DNA from: Blautia_A ammoniilytica
Lineage (GTDB): Bacteria; Bacillota; Clostridia; Lachnospirales; Lachnospiraceae
Length of the DNA stretch: 64,000 nt
NCBI RefSeq assembly: GCF_025566965.1
Contig: NZ_JAOQJL010000021.1
Location: forward strand, 1-64,000
Direction of reading: 5' to 3'
Made by a program: the position numbers and the translations under genes. Below, piece after piece: positions 15,247-22,715 of this stretch. The notes beneath the pieces are model-generated. The model ran no database searches. It was given only the letters and a program-made list of their open reading frames with translations, and was not told where the DNA came from. How positions within the stretch are numbered: the first letter of the stretch is position 1; the number at the start of each line of letters is the position of its first letter.

Positions 15247-16938
15247 ATGGGATATATGATGATTGACGGTAGAAAAATAGAGTTTACCGATGAAAAAAAT
15301 GTGCTGTCCGTGATCAGGAAAGCAGGAATAAATATTCCAACATTGTGCTACCATTCTGAGGTGTCCACATTTGGAGCCTGCCGTTTGTGTATGGTAGAGG
15401 ATGAAAGGGGCAAGATGTTTGCATCCTGTTCTGAAGAACCAAGGGATGGGATGACCATTTACACCAATTCAGGACGAATTAAGAAATACAGGAAGCTGAT
15501 CGTGGAGCTGCTTCTGGCGGCTCATTGCCGCGACTGTACTACCTGTGTGAAAAGCGGAGAGTGTATTCTCCAGGAGCTGGCACACCGTCTTGGGGTGAAT
15601 ACCATCCGTTTTGAAAATACCAGGGAGCCCTATGAGCTGGATACAAGTTCTCCTTCTCTTGTAAGGGATCCTAACAAATGTATCCTTTGTGGAGACTGTG
15701 TACGTGCCTGTGAAGAGCTTCAGGGGATTGGTGCGCTGGGCTTTGCATTCCGTGGTACGGACGCTATGGTCATGCCTGCATTTAACAAAAAGATTGCCCA
15801 GACCGATTGCGTGAACTGTGGACAGTGCCGTGTTTATTGTCCTACAGGTGCGATTTCCATCAAGACCCATACAGATCTGGTATGGGATGCACTGGCTGAT
15901 CCAAATGTACGGGTGGTGGCACAGATCGCACCGGCAGTACGTGTTGCAGTAGGGGATCATTACGGGCTGTCAAAGGGCAGAAGTGTTATGGGCAAGATCG
16001 TAAATGCCCTGCACAGAATGGGATTTGACGAAGTATACGATACCTCTTTCAGTGCAGATCTTACCATTATGGAGGAGAGTGCAGAATTTCTTGACCGGAT
16101 CAAAAAAGGAGAAAAACTTCCGCTGCTCACATCCTGCTGCCCGGCATGGGTGAAATTTATTACAGATCAGTACAAGGATTACATCCCTAATCTTTCTACC
16201 TGCAGATCTCCACAGGGGATGCTTTCCGCTGTGATCAAGGAATATTTCCGGCAGCCGGAACATCAGGATGGAAAGAAGACGGTTATGGTTTCCATTATGC
16301 CATGTACAGCCAAGAAGGCAGAAGCGATCCGGCCCAACAGCTTTACCCACGGAGAACAGGACACAGACATTGTGATCACCACTACAGAGCTGATCCGTAT
16401 GATCGATAATTTCGGTATCGACTTTGCTCCGCTTGATCCGGAAGCCTGCGATATGCCATTTGGCTTTGGCTCAGGCGGCGGCGTGATCTTTGGCGTAACA
16501 GGCGGTGTTACAGAGGCAGTTCTCCGTCGTCTCACAAAAGATCACCGCAAAGAATCTATGCATGAGATCGCAGAATGTGGTGTGCGCGGGGATGAAGGAA
16601 TCAAAGAGTTTTCCGTTATGTATGAAGGAATGGAAATAAAGATCTGTGTTGCCAATGGACTTGCAAATGCACGGAAAGTGATGGATCAGGTGAAAAATGG
16701 AGAGAAAGAATACCATCTGATCGAGGTTATGGCCTGCAGACGGGGATGTATCATGGGCGGTGGCCAGCCTACAAGAGCCGGTGCCAGGACCAAGGCATTA
16801 AGGGCAAAAGGGCTTTATAATGCAGACAATACCATGATCATCAAAAAGTCAGATGAGAACCCGCTGGTAGTAGAGCTGTACAACGGACTTCTGAAGGGAA
16901 AAGAACACGAATTGCTTCACAACAAATCTTATGAATGA
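15247..16938 (+). CDS. hydA: [FeFe]-hydrogenase catalytic subunit (HydA)
   Basis: Makes or consumes H2 at the H-cluster. The 563 residues carry an N-terminal [2Fe-2S] domain (CYHSEVSTFGACRLC), a His-Cys3 [4Fe-4S] site (HCRDCTTCVKSGEC), two [4Fe-4S] ferredoxin clusters (CILCGDCVRAC, CVNCGQCRVYC), and the three H-cluster motifs: TSCCPAW (Cys297/298), MPCTAKK (Cys353) and EVMACRRGCIMGGGQP (Cys497, Cys501). All H-cluster ligands are present, so it should be active if maturases exist elsewhere. The TGA stop coincides with the first base of the 125-bp repeat element. Confidence 0.95.
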   Translation: MGYMMIDGRKIEFTDEKNVLSVIRKAGINIPTLCYHSEVSTFGACRLCMVEDERGKMFASCSEEPRDGMTIYTNSGRIKKYRKLIVELLLAAHCRDCTTCVKSGECILQELAHRLGVNTIRFENTREPYELDTSSPSLVRDPNKCILCGDCVRACEELQGIGALGFAFRGTDAMVMPAFNKKIAQTDCVNCGQCRVYCPTGAISIKTHTDLVWDALADPNVRVVAQIAPAVRVAVGDHYGLSKGRSVMGKIVNALHRMGFDEVYDTSFSADLTIMEESAEFLDRIKKGEKLPLLTSCCPAWVKFITDQYKDYIPNLSTCRSPQGMLSAVIKEYFRQPEHQDGKKTVMVSIMPCTAKKAEAIRPNSFTHGEQDTDIVITTTELIRMIDNFGIDFAPLDPEACDMPFGFGSGGGVIFGVTGGVTEAVLRRLTKDHRKESMHEIAECGVRGDEGIKEFSVMYEGMEIKICVANGLANARKVMDQVKNGEKEYHLIEVMACRRGCIMGGGQPTRAGARTKALRAKGLYNADNTMIIKKSDENPLVVELYNGLLKGKEHELLHNKSYE

Positions 16939-17062
16939 TATCAGCTGGGAGTCAATCCCCCAGCTGATATAGCCTCCAGCAGGATTGCAGAGGTGCGCAG
17001 GAGAAGTATGTCATGCAATTGCATGACGCGCACCTCGCAGCAAGAATGCCGAGGCATTCTTG
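16938..17062 (+). repeat. Three-hairpin interspersed element, copy 1
   Basis: A 125-bp element, nearly identical to 33473-33597 on the other strand. Three parts: hairpin ATATCAGCTGGG/CCCAGCTGATAT (16938-16970); an outer GAGGTGCGC/GCGCACCTC stem enclosing the palindrome GTCATGCAATTGCATGAC; and hairpin CAAGAATGCC/GGCATTCTTG (17041-17062). It lies flush against the hydA stop in sense orientation. Here the last hairpin lacks a T-run. A short open frame inside it is not a gene. Confidence 0.9.
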
Positions 17063-17088
17063 TAACTGTGAAGGTACTGAACAGTTAC
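17062..17088 (+). promoter_or_regulatory. GTAACTGT/ACAGTTAC hairpin
   Basis: An 8-bp stem (17062-17069 with 17081-17088) follows the repeat element and precedes the ABC operon. A similar stem with the right arm GAACAGTTAC is in the bioY leader (39759-39804). Function unknown. Confidence 0.4.
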
Positions 17089-17131
17089 ACGACTTTTAAG
17101 TATGACCTGAGACTAAGGAGGGGCAAAAGAC

Positions 17132-18100
17132 ATGAAGAAAAAAATGATATCCGTATTGCTGACAGCAGGGCTCTTGGCAGGAACGCTGGCAGGAAACTGC
17201 GTTACAGTTCCAGCAGAGGAAAAAGCATCTGACAAGATTGCTGTAGGCGCCTTAAAAGGACCAACTGCCATGGGCATGGCACAGCTGCTGGATGATGACA
17301 GCTATGATTTTACCATAGCAGCATCCCCAGACGAGATCGTACCGCAGATCGTGCAGGGAAATGTAGATATAGCAGCTGTTCCATCCAATCTGGCGGCAGT
17401 GCTGTATCAGAAGACACAGAAGAATGTAAGCGTACTGGCTGTGAATACACTGGGCGTTCTCTACCTGGTGGAAAATGGAGAATCCATACAGTCTGTGGAA
17501 GACCTGAAAGGAAAAACCATTTACGCCAGCGGAAAAGGCGCTACACCGGAGTATGCCCTGGAATATGTATTAAGTGCAAATGGGATCGATCCTGAAAAGG
17601 ATGTGACCATTGAATATAAGTCAGAACATGCGGAAGTAGTTGCAGCTCTGGCAAATGACCAGACAGCAGCAGGGCTTTTGCCCCAGCCCTTTGTTACAAC
17701 TGCATTGATGAAGAATGACAGCCTTCGGGTGGCTTTGGATCTGAATCAGCTGTGGCAGGATGGAGTTTCTGATGACAGCCAGCTGGTAACAGGAGTGGTT
17801 GTTGTAAGAAATGATTATCTTAAGGAGCATGAGGCTGATGTGGATGCTTTTATGGATGCATATCAAGCGTCCGTAGAATTTGTAAACAGCGATCCGGATC
17901 AGGCTGCAAAGATCATTGGCGCCCATGACATTATTGCTGAAGAAGTGGCCAAAAAGGCCATCCCTGACTGCAGTATCGTATTTGTAGAGGGAGAAGAGAT
18001 GCAGAACATGCTGTCCGGATATCTGAGCACACTGGAACAGCAGAACCCAGAGATGGTTGGAGGACAGCTTCCGGATGATGATTTCTACTACGCACGATGA
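17132..18100 (+). CDS. ABC transporter substrate-binding protein (SsuA/ThiY-like)
   Basis: The extracytoplasmic binding component of the importer encoded with the next two genes; 322 residues. A signal peptide is clear (about 1-29, MKKKMISVLLTAGLLAG), but no lipobox fits: a Cys follows LAGN, which is not a canonical site. The body is the NMT1/SsuA type, with KGPTAMGMAQLL, GNVDIAAVPSNLAA and DLKGKTIYASGKG. The substrate cannot be told; relatives bind sulfonates, taurine, nitrate or thiamine precursors. The ribosome site AAGGAGG is strong. The permease starts within its last codons. Confidence 0.85.
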   Translation: MKKKMISVLLTAGLLAGTLAGNCVTVPAEEKASDKIAVGALKGPTAMGMAQLLDDDSYDFTIAASPDEIVPQIVQGNVDIAAVPSNLAAVLYQKTQKNVSVLAVNTLGVLYLVENGESIQSVEDLKGKTIYASGKGATPEYALEYVLSANGIDPEKDVTIEYKSEHAEVVAALANDQTAAGLLPQPFVTTALMKNDSLRVALDLNQLWQDGVSDDSQLVTGVVVVRNDYLKEHEADVDAFMDAYQASVEFVNSDPDQAAKIIGAHDIIAEEVAKKAIPDCSIVFVEGEEMQNMLSGYLSTLEQQNPEMVGGQLPDDDFYYAR

Positions 18101-18866
18101 GGCCCAAAATAACAGGCTCAGGTGGAAAAGCTATACAATAAGAATACTGGCAGCTGCCTTCTGGATTCTGGTATGGCAGTTGGCCAGTATGTGGCTGAAA
18201 CAGGAGATCCTTCTGGCATCTCCTGTTTCTGTTGTAAAAAAATTGTGGCAGCTTTTGCCGCAGGCAGATTTCTGGAAAACTGTAGAATTCAGCTTTGTGC
18301 GGATTGTTTCCGGATTTCTTCTGGGGCTTTTTGCAGGAATCATATTGGCTGCCGCAGCCTGTGGATGTAAAGTGCTGGAAATCCTGCTGGCACCTGTTGT
18401 AACGGTTATGAAGTCGGTTCCTGTTGCTTCCTTTATTATCCTGTGCCTGATCTGGATCCCATCCAGGAATCTTTCTGTATTTATAACGTTTCTTATGGTG
18501 TTTCCGGCAGTTTATACAAATGTATGCCAGGGCATCCGGGAAACCGACCGGGAGCTTTTGGAAATGGCCCAGGTGTTTCAGGTCAGCTTTGGAAGAAAGG
18601 TGCGGTATATTTACATTTCACAGGCTACCCCTTATTTTCTGGCTGCCTGCCGTTTGGCACTGGGGCTTTGCTGGAAAGCCGGAGTCGCTGCAGAGGTGAT
18701 CGGGATCCCAGGCGGATCGATAGGGGAGAAGCTGTATCATGCAAAAATATATTTAAATACACCGGATCTTTTTGCATGGACCATTGTGATCATAGGGATC
18801 AGCGTTTTGTTTGAAAAATTGTTTCTGACCGGAATAGGCACACTTGTGGAAAGGATGGGAAAATAA
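18075..18866 (+). CDS. ABC transporter permease (SsuC/TauC-like)
   Basis: The inner-membrane channel of the importer; 263 residues with about six membrane segments. The BPD-type EAA loop is visible around ETDRELLEMAQVFQVS, and GIPGGSIGEKLYHAKIYL near the end is typical of the sulfonate/nitrate/thiamine-precursor branch. I chose ATG 18075 because GGAGG (18059-18063) precedes it; a TTG at 18057 has no such site. It overlaps the binding-protein gene by 26 bp and the ATPase gene follows after 2 bp. Confidence 0.85.
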   Translation: MMISTTHDEAQNNRLRWKSYTIRILAAAFWILVWQLASMWLKQEILLASPVSVVKKLWQLLPQADFWKTVEFSFVRIVSGFLLGLFAGIILAAAACGCKVLEILLAPVVTVMKSVPVASFIILCLIWIPSRNLSVFITFLMVFPAVYTNVCQGIRETDRELLEMAQVFQVSFGRKVRYIYISQATPYFLAACRLALGLCWKAGVAAEVIGIPGGSIGEKLYHAKIYLNTPDLFAWTIVIIGISVLFEKLFLTGIGTLVERMGK

Positions 18867-18868
18867 AA

Positions 18869-19438
18869 ATGGATCTGATCATCCAGGATTTATGCAAAGC
18901 TTATTATGGACAGGCAGTATTGCAGGATTTTTCCTATTGCTTTCCAGAAGGGAAAACCACCTGTATTATGGGCAGATCAGGATGCGGGAAAACAACACTT
19001 CTGAATCTGATCCTGGGATTGGAACTCCCGGATACAGGAACCATACAGGGGAACAAAGAACCTATGGCAGCTGTTTTTCAGGAGGACAGACTTTGCCGGA
19101 ATCTTACCGTACAGGCGAATATCCGTCTGGTAAATAAAAGGCTTTCGGAGGAAAGGCTCCGGGAACTTCTTGCTGCTGTAGACCTGGAAGAGGCCTGGGA
19201 CAAAAAAGCGGGTGAATTAAGCGGCGGCATGTGCCGCAGGACTGCCATCGCAAGAGCACTGGCAGCAGGCCGGAACTGTATTCTTATGGATGAGCCTCTT
19301 TCCGGACTGGATCCGGATACCAGGATCAAAGTTTTGGACACCATAAAAAAATACACCAAGGGAAAGACCCTGCTTTTGGTAACACATGAAAAACAGGATG
19401 CTTTTTCCCTTGGTGCAGATAAAATATTGGAAATGTAG
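18869..19438 (+). CDS. ABC transporter ATP-binding protein (SsuB/TauB-like)
   Basis: Energises the importer. The 189-residue chain is short for the family but complete: Walker A GRSGCGKTT, Q-loop VFQEDRL, signature LSGGMCRR, Walker B CILMDEPLSGLD, and the H-loop LLLVTHEK. The signature has Met-Cys in place of the usual Gln-Arg/Gln-Lys, which is seen in some members. It converges on the minus-strand nth gene 74 bp downstream. No terminator is obvious between them. Confidence 0.88.
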   Translation: MDLIIQDLCKAYYGQAVLQDFSYCFPEGKTTCIMGRSGCGKTTLLNLILGLELPDTGTIQGNKEPMAAVFQEDRLCRNLTVQANIRLVNKRLSEERLRELLAAVDLEEAWDKKAGELSGGMCRRTAIARALAAGRNCILMDEPLSGLDPDTRIKVLDTIKKYTKGKTLLLVTHEKQDAFSLGADKILEM

Positions 19439-19512
19439 TAATGTTTCAGCAATTAGCATCTTGCAGGATATTCTCACATTTCTTGCATACTGTAGAATCT
19501 TTTGGTATCTTT

Positions 19513-20145
19513 TTACAGATTCCTTTCACAGATATCAAATAGACAGCATCTGTCACAGTGAGGCTGTGTCCTTGCTGTGCAGATTTCTCTTCCGTGCCAC
19601 ACAAGGCGGTGACACAGATCACTGCCCTCTTCTGGCGGAATGATCTTCCATAATTCCATTTCTACTTTTTTCGGGTCTTTGATTCCATTTACAAGTCCGA
19701 TCCTGTTGGAAAGACGGATACAGTGGGTATCTGTTACAATGGCGGGCTTACCGAATACATCTCCCATGATCAGATTGGCGCTTTTGCGGCCCACACCGGG
19801 TAAAGACAGAAGAGCGTTAAAATCTTCGGGAACCTTGTCATTATATTTTTCATGAAGCATTTTCATACAGGCATTGATATCTCTTGCCTTGCTTTTGCCA
19901 AGACCGCAAGGCTTTACGATAGCCTCGATCTCTTCCGGAGCTGCCGAAGCCAGGGCCTTTACACTTGGATATCTGGCAAAAAGATCTTGTACTACTACAT
20001 TTACCCTTGCATCTGTACACTGGGCTGCCAGACGGACGCTTACAAGAAGCTTCCAGGCCTGGTCATAATCCAAGGTACAGTCTGCATCCGGATATGCGGT
20101 TTTTAATCGTTTGATGACTTCAAGAGCCAGTTCTTTTTTTGTCAT
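19513..20145 (-). CDS. nth: Endonuclease III (Nth)
   Basis: DNA glycosylase/AP lyase that removes oxidised pyrimidines. The 210-residue protein has the helix-hairpin-helix LPGVGRKSANL with the catalytic Lys (about 121), the catalytic Asp in TDTHC (about 139), and the C-terminal [4Fe-4S] loop Cys-X6-Cys-X2-Cys-X5-Cys. The start is ATG 20145 with AGAGGT ahead. An upstream in-frame ATG (20238) lies inside the MATE gene and adds residues the family lacks. It lies 55 bp behind the MATE gene, probably in one transcript. Confidence 0.93.
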   Translation of the reverse strand: MTKKELALEVIKRLKTAYPDADCTLDYDQAWKLLVSVRLAAQCTDARVNVVVQDLFARYPSVKALASAAPEEIEAIVKPCGLGKSKARDINACMKMLHEKYNDKVPEDFNALLSLPGVGRKSANLIMGDVFGKPAIVTDTHCIRLSNRIGLVNGIKDPKKVEMELWKIIPPEEGSDLCHRLVWHGREICTARTQPHCDRCCLFDICERNL

Positions 20146-20200
20146 AAGTACCTCTTTATTATTGGTCACTGATAATAGGATGTTGGGGGCAAAAGCATTT

Positions 20201-21556
20201 CTAGTACAGGCTGCGCCTGCTGATATGTTGAAATGCAAAGTAAAAAATGATCCCTTTCACTATGCTTGTAGCGGTAAGTGCCCACCAGATCCCGTCAAGT
20301 CCAAGGGAAGTGGCGGAAAGAACCATGGCAAGCGGGATACGCATACCAGTAAAAATAATACTGATAATACTGCAAAGCTTTGTTTTTCCAAGGCCTGACA
20401 ATGCACCTATGGTCATCAGCTCCACACTCATAAAGGCTTCCCCAAATCCGATGATGGTCAGGTAACTAACGGAAATTAGCACTACATCCTTTTCATGGAA
20501 AAACAGGGAGGAAATAGGGCCGGGGATCAATACAAAGGCTGCAGTGATCAAAAGCCCCCAGGCAACCAGCAGCCGAAAGGAAATGCTGTATCCTTTCCGG
20601 ATACGGTCCGTCTTTCTTGCACCATAATTCTGCCCCATGAAAGCATTTAGAGCAGCACCGAAGCCGTCGGCAGTATTCCAGGACAGGGATTCGATCTGTC
20701 CGCCTACACGCTGGACTGCAATAGCACCTGCACCAAAGCCGGAAACCATACGGGTCAGGATCATGGAGATCAGGCAGTAAATGCTGCCTTGCAGTGCGGT
20801 GGGAATCCCAATGCGGAAAACATCTTTATAATAGCTGGAAGCAGATCTGCGTAAAGGGTTGGAATGACGCAGGATATTGGTTTCACTGTGATCCTTAACA
20901 AGGCTGACAACAAGTACTGCCAGCACCAGAAACTGGGAAGTGACAGTGGCAGCTGCAGCACCAACAACCTCCAGTCTTGGAAAAGGTCCCACTCCAAGGA
21001 TCAGCACAGGATCCAGAACCATATTCAGCACAAGCCCCAGGAAGTTAGCCTTCAGGGGAGTTTTGGAATCTCCCTGGGCTGTATAAAGTCCGGTCAGAGT
21101 CTGAGTCAGGTAAGGGAGCAGGATCAGTCCACAGGTGATCAGCATGTAGACCCTGGCACTGGCATAAGCTTCCGGATCTGTCAGATTAAAAAAGTGAAGC
21201 AGAGGATCTGTAAAAAGCAGGCAGAGTGCAGTAAAAAAAAGACCAAACAGGATGGTCAGCTGCAGAGCTACATCTGCATAGCGGATAGAGGCCTCCCGAT
21301 CTTTACGGCCAAGGGCCTGTGCCATATTTACCTGTCCACCCATACGCGACAGGGAACAAAGTCCCTGGGAAAGCCATACGTACATGCCGCCTACGCCTAC
21401 TCCTGCAACTGCCTTGGAACCAAGCATTCCGATCCAGGCCATATCAGTGATATTGTAGGCTGTAGCCAGAAAAGAAGATGCCATAATAGGCAGTGCCAGC
21501 TCCGTAAGGGTAGAAAGAATCGGGCCGGAGGTAAGATTTAATTGTTTGTTCTTCAT
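20201..21556 (-). CDS. MATE-family efflux transporter
   Basis: A 451-residue cation-coupled multidrug/toxin exporter with twelve predicted membrane segments in two homologous halves. Family features: the N-terminal LTSGPILSTLTELALPIM, the loop MGGQVNMAQALGRKD, TLTGLYTAQGDSKTPLKANFLG, and in the second half QRVGGQIESLSWNTADGFGAAL followed by FMGQNYGARK. The natural substrate is unknown. It is divergent from an AraC-type regulator, and a perfect palindrome lies in the shared control region, so that regulator may control it. Confidence 0.9.
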   Translation of the reverse strand: MKNKQLNLTSGPILSTLTELALPIMASSFLATAYNITDMAWIGMLGSKAVAGVGVGGMYVWLSQGLCSLSRMGGQVNMAQALGRKDREASIRYADVALQLTILFGLFFTALCLLFTDPLLHFFNLTDPEAYASARVYMLITCGLILLPYLTQTLTGLYTAQGDSKTPLKANFLGLVLNMVLDPVLILGVGPFPRLEVVGAAAATVTSQFLVLAVLVVSLVKDHSETNILRHSNPLRRSASSYYKDVFRIGIPTALQGSIYCLISMILTRMVSGFGAGAIAVQRVGGQIESLSWNTADGFGAALNAFMGQNYGARKTDRIRKGYSISFRLLVAWGLLITAAFVLIPGPISSLFFHEKDVVLISVSYLTIIGFGEAFMSVELMTIGALSGLGKTKLCSIISIIFTGMRIPLAMVLSATSLGLDGIWWALTATSIVKGIIFYFAFQHISRRSLY

Positions 21557-21597
21557 ATTTCATTATCCATTCGTTTTAATATCATTATTACATACCA

Positions 21598-21614
21598 TTT
21601 TATACGGTATAAAA
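21598..21614. promoter_or_regulatory. Perfect palindrome between MATE and AraC genes
   Basis: TTTTATAC, a central G, then GTATAAAA form a perfect 8+1+8 inverted repeat in the 103-bp divergent region. It is well placed to be a protein-binding site for either gene. Part of it could also act as a -10 box. Confidence 0.5.
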
Positions 21615-21618
21615 GGAT

Positions 21619-21647
21619 TTTGCAAGGGAAGAGTTTTGTGGTAGAAT
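21619..21647 (+). promoter_or_regulatory. Promoter of the AraC-type gene
   Basis: TTTGCA (21619-21624), a 17-bp spacer and TAGAAT (21642-21647), about 35 bp ahead of the ATG and just downstream of the palindrome. Confidence 0.5.
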
Positions 21648-21683
21648 CAAAGAAAAAATTTGGAAACAACAGGAGGTGAGAGG

Positions 21684-22580
21684 ATGGCAGAAAACGGAAC
21701 ACTTCATGCCCCAAAGGTGGACGAAACCCTGAAAGAACTGGGCCGACATGGCTCATTTGAACTTCCCGTAGAAACCTACACCGACAACTGTGTGATCTTC
21801 CATTCCCTGTACAACCACTGGCACAAAGAAATGGAGATCATCTGCATCGAAAAAGGCTGTGGCCTGGCAAAGCTGAACAGAGAAACCATTCGCCTGAAAC
21901 AAGGAGATATCCTGATGGTCAATAGCGGAGTCATTCACGGCATAAGATCAGACCTTCGGAATTATCTGTATTACAAAAGTATTGTATTTGACCTGAATTT
22001 TCTGTCCAGTCCGGCAGGGGATCTGTGCCAGGAGCGGCTGATCTCCCTTCTTGCTGAGAATCAGGCAGAGTTTACCCATTTGATATCGCCAGGAGACCGT
22101 GGCTATGAACACATTTTCCGCCTGTTTTATCAGATTCATGATTGCCACAGAGAGAAAAAGCCCTTCTATTATGTACAGCTGAAAAGCTTATTTTACGAAT
22201 TTTTTTACCAGATGCTGATAGGAAATTACATTGTTCCTGCAGATACAGAACAGAACAGGAATCTTGCATCCATAAAAATGGTTTTGGATTATATTAATGA
22301 ACACTATCAGGAACAGCTGACTGTGAAAGAGTTAACAGAGATGTCCAATTACAGTGAGTATTATTTCATGAAGCTTTTTAAGCAATACACAGGCAAGACG
22401 GTAGCATCATACCTGAATGATTTCCGCCTGGAAAAGGCGAAAGTCCTGCTTTTGCATTCAGACCGTTCCATTACGGAAATCGCTTTGGATGTCGGATTTA
22501 ATAATACAAGCTACTTTATTAAAAAGTTCCAGCAGGCCAATCTGGTTTCACCGCATAAATATCGCAAAAATATGTCATAA
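21684..22580 (+). CDS. AraC-family transcriptional regulator
   Basis: A 298-residue regulator with an N-terminal cupin sensor domain (about 25-110, HWHKEMEIICIEKG and LKQGDILMVNSGVIHG, as in sugar-responsive AraC proteins) and a C-terminal double helix-turn-helix (about 195-298: VKELTEMSNYSEYYFMKLFK, then ITEIALDVGFNNTSYFIKKFQ). The start is ATG 21684 behind AGGAGGTGAG; a TTG at 21660 has no ribosome site. The ligand is unknown. Candidate targets are the divergent MATE gene and glgP, which follows in the same direction. Confidence 0.9.
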   Translation: MAENGTLHAPKVDETLKELGRHGSFELPVETYTDNCVIFHSLYNHWHKEMEIICIEKGCGLAKLNRETIRLKQGDILMVNSGVIHGIRSDLRNYLYYKSIVFDLNFLSSPAGDLCQERLISLLAENQAEFTHLISPGDRGYEHIFRLFYQIHDCHREKKPFYYVQLKSLFYEFFYQMLIGNYIVPADTEQNRNLASIKMVLDYINEHYQEQLTVKELTEMSNYSEYYFMKLFKQYTGKTVASYLNDFRLEKAKVLLLHSDRSITEIALDVGFNNTSYFIKKFQQANLVSPHKYRKNMS

Positions 22581-22715
22581 CATAACAGTTTTGTTGTATT
22601 TTGTGCCTTTCATCCGTGCTAAGATTGTATCATCAAAAAGAGCAAAGAACGAAGAAGCAAAAAGGCGCGTATGAAAAGGTCTGAATATACAGACCAATGG
22701 ATGAAAGGAGAAACA

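Noticed and set aside
16993..17232. A 79-codon open frame across the hydA-ABC gap; a similar peptide occurs at 33355-33630 on the other strand
   Set aside because: The shared peptide comes only from the two copies of the hairpin element. Neither frame has a ribosome site or protein-like composition.
18122..18370. Overlapping open frames inside the ABC operon and other long antisense frames (for example 32332-32997, 23289-24344)
   Set aside because: They lie entirely within well-supported genes in another frame or strand and show no family features.
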